Assembly (NCBI GenBank): GCA_947446335.1
Contig: CANFGA010000003.1
Span: 1 to 32,697, forward strand
DNA length: 32,697 nt
Reading direction: 5' to 3'
From: Oxalobacteraceae bacterium
GTDB lineage: Bacteria; Pseudomonadota; Gammaproteobacteria; Burkholderiales; Burkholderiaceae_D
Below, piece after piece: positions 30,132-32,697 of the stretch. Within the stretch, counting starts at the first letter, position 1. The number at the start of each line of letters is the position of its first letter. A model generated the notes under the pieces. It searched no databases. It was not told the DNA's origin and saw only the letters and a program-made list of their open reading frames with translations. A program made the position numbers and the translations under genes.

Positions 30132-32210
30132 ATGAGCATCGATATAAGCCAGTTTTTCCAGGCCTTTTTCGATGAGGCCGAAGAGTTGCTGGCTGAAAAA
30201 GAGCGGCTGCTGCTGGCGCTCGATCTGGCGGCGCCAGGCGCGGAAGACTTGAATGCGATTTTTCGCGCCGCGCATTCGATCAAGGGCGGCGCTTCGACAT
30301 TCGGCTTGACCGACATGACCGAAGTGACTCACGTGCTCGAATCGCTGCTCGATCGCATACGCAAGGGCGAGATGGCGTTGACATCGGAGCATGTCGATGC
30401 CTTTCTGGCTGCCAAGGACGTGTTGAAGATGCAGCTCGACGGGCACCGCCACGGCGCAGCGGTGGATCGGGACGCGGTCGCTGACGTGCGCATGATGCTG
30501 CAGGCGTTGTCGCAGCAGCACGCATCGGCCACTGTCGCCTCTGATAATCATGCGTCCAGGTCTGGCCTGGCCGGGGTGCTGGCGTGTTACCGGCTCGAAT
30601 TGCCGCGCATGCAACAGCGCGAAATCGAGGCGCTGGCTGCCGAACTCGGGCTGCTCGGCCAGGTGGCGCTGGAGCCGCTCGACGACGGGCGCCATGCGAT
30701 ACAAATCATCACGCATGAAAGCCTGGACGATATCGTCGCGATCTGTTCTTTCGTCGTCGATGCGGCCGACATCAAGATCGTGCAAGTGCCAGTGCCGGTC
30801 GACGCGCTCGGGCGCGCCGCGTTGGAGCAGGCGCAGGGCTACGGCTTTTTCGATCCGCTGCCCGCTGGCGCGCCAGTCGATGCCGATGCCGCACGCGGCT
30901 ACGGGTTCTTCCAGCCGCTCGAGCAAATCCGCTCGGCTGCCGGATTGACTGCCGAGCCCGATTCGGACAAGAAGATCAGCGCCAAGCTGGACAAGGCGCA
31001 GGACAAGGGTGGCGCTCACGGCGCCGAATCGTCATCGATCCGGGTCTCGGTAGAGAAGGTCGATCAATTGATCAATCTGATCGGCGAACTCGTCATCACC
31101 CAAGCCATGATCGCGCAGCGCGCCGACAGCCTCGATCCGATGCTGCACGAGCGCTTGCTGGGCAGCGTCAGCCAATTGACCCGCAACACGCGCGACTTGC
31201 AAGAAGCGGTGATGTCGATCCGCATGATGCCGATGGATTTCGTGTTCTCGCGCTTTCCGCGCATGGTGCGCGACCTCGCGGCCAAGCTCGGCAAGAAGGT
31301 CGATTTTGTTACCAGTGGCGCGGCCACCGAACTGGACAAGGGATTGATCGAACGCATCGTCGATCCGCTCACGCATCTGGTGCGCAATAGCATCGATCAT
31401 GGCATCGAAATGCCGGCCACGCGCCTGGCCGCCGGCAAGGCCGAAGCGGGGCGTCTGTTCCTGTCGGCCAGCCATCAGGGCGGCAATATCGTGGTTGAAG
31501 TATCGGATGACGGTGGCGGTCTGAACCGCGAACGGATCCTGGCCAAGGCGCTCGAAAATGGGCTCGACGTCGCCGACGACATCAGCGACGATGACGTCTG
31601 GCAACTCATTTTCGCACCCGGCTTCTCGACTGCCGACATCGTCACCGATGTCTCGGGGCGCGGCGTGGGCATGGATGTTGTCAAGCGCAACATCACGGCC
31701 ATGGGCGGCACGGTGCAGATCCGCTCGGCCAAGGGCTTTGGCACAACCATTTCGATTGCCTTGCCGCTGACGCTGGCAATACTCGATGGCATGTCGATCC
31801 GGGTCGGCGAGGAAGTATATATTTTGCCGCTCGGCTTCGTCATCGAATCGCTGCAGCCGGTCCCCGCCGACATCAAGGATATCAGCGGCCAGGGCCGGCT
31901 CGTTCGGGTGCGCGGCGAATACCTGCCTTTGATCGCACTGCATCAGATCTTCGATATCGCACCGCGGTTCACCAACCCGTGCGAAGGCATCGTCGTGATT
32001 CTCGAAACCGATGGCCGCAGGGCTGGCTTGTTCGTCGATGACCTGGTCGGCCAGCAGCAGGTCGTTGTCAAGAATCTGGAGTCGAACTACCGCAAGGTGA
32101 ATGGCATCTCCGGTGCCACCATCTTGGGTGATGGTGGCGTATCGCTGATCCTGGACGTGGCTGCACTGATACGCTCTTCGCGGCAACTTGCCGATGACAA
32201 CATTTTTTAA
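30132..32210 (+). CDS. cheA: Chemotaxis histidine kinase CheA
   Basis: A 692-residue cytoplasmic kinase. P1 (about 1-105) carries the phosphorylated H48 in A-A-H-S-I-K-G-G. A region at about 145-225 probably is the CheY-binding P2. A linker contains two G-Y-G-F-F motifs (236-240 and 256-260). P3 dimer helices lie at about 300-360 and the P4 ATPase at about 360-545 with N-box R-N-S-I-D-H-G (418-424), G1 D-D-G-G-G (459-463) and G2 G-R-G-V-G-M-D (509-515). The C-terminal P5 CheW-like domain docks to receptors. GGAG (30120-30123) precedes the ATG. All residues needed for activity are present. Confidence 0.96.
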   Translation: MSIDISQFFQAFFDEAEELLAEKERLLLALDLAAPGAEDLNAIFRAAHSIKGGASTFGLTDMTEVTHVLESLLDRIRKGEMALTSEHVDAFLAAKDVLKMQLDGHRHGAAVDRDAVADVRMMLQALSQQHASATVASDNHASRSGLAGVLACYRLELPRMQQREIEALAAELGLLGQVALEPLDDGRHAIQIITHESLDDIVAICSFVVDAADIKIVQVPVPVDALGRAALEQAQGYGFFDPLPAGAPVDADAARGYGFFQPLEQIRSAAGLTAEPDSDKKISAKLDKAQDKGGAHGAESSSIRVSVEKVDQLINLIGELVITQAMIAQRADSLDPMLHERLLGSVSQLTRNTRDLQEAVMSIRMMPMDFVFSRFPRMVRDLAAKLGKKVDFVTSGAATELDKGLIERIVDPLTHLVRNSIDHGIEMPATRLAAGKAEAGRLFLSASHQGGNIVVEVSDDGGGLNRERILAKALENGLDVADDISDDDVWQLIFAPGFSTADIVTDVSGRGVGMDVVKRNITAMGGTVQIRSAKGFGTTISIALPLTLAILDGMSIRVGEEVYILPLGFVIESLQPVPADIKDISGQGRLVRVRGEYLPLIALHQIFDIAPRFTNPCEGIVVILETDGRRAGLFVDDLVGQQQVVVKNLESNYRKVNGISGATILGDGGVSLILDVAALIRSSRQLADDNIF

Positions 32211-32228
32211 AAATAAAAGGAAACCATC

Positions 32229-32697
32229 ATGACCTTGCAAAATTCAGCAGCAAAATCAGGCGACGATGCCGCCGGCCAGGAATTCCTTGCCTTCACGCTC
32301 GGCTCCGAGGAGTACGGCATCGATATCTTGAAAGTGCAGGAAATTCGCGGCTACGAAGCGGTGACCCGGATCGCCAATGCGCCCGCTTTCATCAAGGGCG
32401 TGATCAATCTGCGCGGCATCATCATTCCCGTCATCGACATGCGCATCAAGTTCAACCTCGGCAGCCCGGTTTATGACCAGTTCACCGTCGTCATCATCCT
32501 CAACATCGGCGGGCGCATCATGGGCATGGTTGTCGATAGCGTGTCCGACGTCACCACCTTGACGTCCGATCAGGTCAAGCCGGCGCCACAAATGGGTACC
32601 GCGTTCAACTCCGATTACCTCGTTGGCCTTGGCACCATCGATGACCGGATGCTGATCTTGCTCGACATCGACAAGCTGATGTCGAGTTCTGAAATGG
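32229..32697 (+). CDS. cheW: Chemotaxis coupling protein CheW (3' end beyond the window)
   Basis: The first 156 residues of a CheW protein, cut by the window end. Typical features are the start of the SH3-like domain (F-L-A-F-T-L-G-S-E-E-Y-G-I-D-I-L-K-V-Q-E-I) and N-L-R-G-x-I-I-P-V-I-D with the arginine that contacts receptors. It links CheA to methyl-accepting receptors. AAGGAA lies just before the ATG, and the gene follows cheA by 18 bases. Confidence 0.95.
   Translation, partial: MTLQNSAAKSGDDAAGQEFLAFTLGSEEYGIDILKVQEIRGYEAVTRIANAPAFIKGVINLRGIIIPVIDMRIKFNLGSPVYDQFTVVIILNIGGRIMGMVVDSVSDVTTLTSDQVKPAPQMGTAFNSDYLVGLGTIDDRMLILLDIDKLMSSSEM

Overview
The window looks like a chromosomal segment from a betaproteobacterium of the Burkholderiales, most likely the Oxalobacteraceae (Janthinobacterium, Duganella or Massilia type). 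This rests on the moderately high GC, the flhDC - methyltransferase - motAB - cheY - cheA - cheW order at the right end, and the protein sequences. The genus cannot be fixed from sequence alone. No tRNA, rRNA, CRISPR array, insertion sequence or phage gene was seen.

Left part (1-6.8 kb): a small lipoprotein gene; a leftward run of four genes (divergent MlaE-type permease, MCE protein, lipoprotein, class C beta-lactamase); a 66-residue acidic protein; and a UvrD-like helicase with a C-terminal DUF5710 domain. The MlaE/MCE run has no ATPase gene, and ampC has no neighbouring ampR.

Middle part (6.9-22.7 kb): an amine and nitrogen metabolism region. It starts with a PLP aminotransferase, a RidA-family protein and a DMT exporter facing a MocR-type regulator, then an XRE-cupin regulator. 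Next come an N-formylglutamate deformylase (hutG-like) and a LysR regulator, divergent from a SoxB-like FAD oxidoreductase and a HutD-family protein. After a terminator and a separate promoter follows a six-gene run: GlnT-type glutamine synthetase-like ligase, glxBCD (the three pieces of a split glutamate synthase, equivalent to mgsABC of N-methylglutamate synthase), a PII protein and an ammonium transporter. The best reading is uptake of ammonium or methylammonium and assimilation through gamma-glutamylmethylamide and N-methylglutamate. The FAD enzyme, HutD and HutG could recover glutamate, possibly through N-formylglutamate. That last link is my inference and is the most novel idea in the window.

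Right part (22.8 kb to end): htpG behind a clear sigma-32 type promoter and followed by a strong terminator, an AT-richer gap of about 490 bases, then the flagellar and chemotaxis genes flhD, flhC, a membrane-anchored SAM methyltransferase, motA (TTG start), motB, a CheZ-like protein, cheY, cheA and a cheW cut by the window end. FlhDC is the flagellar master regulator, MotAB the stator, and CheA/CheW/CheY the signalling core.
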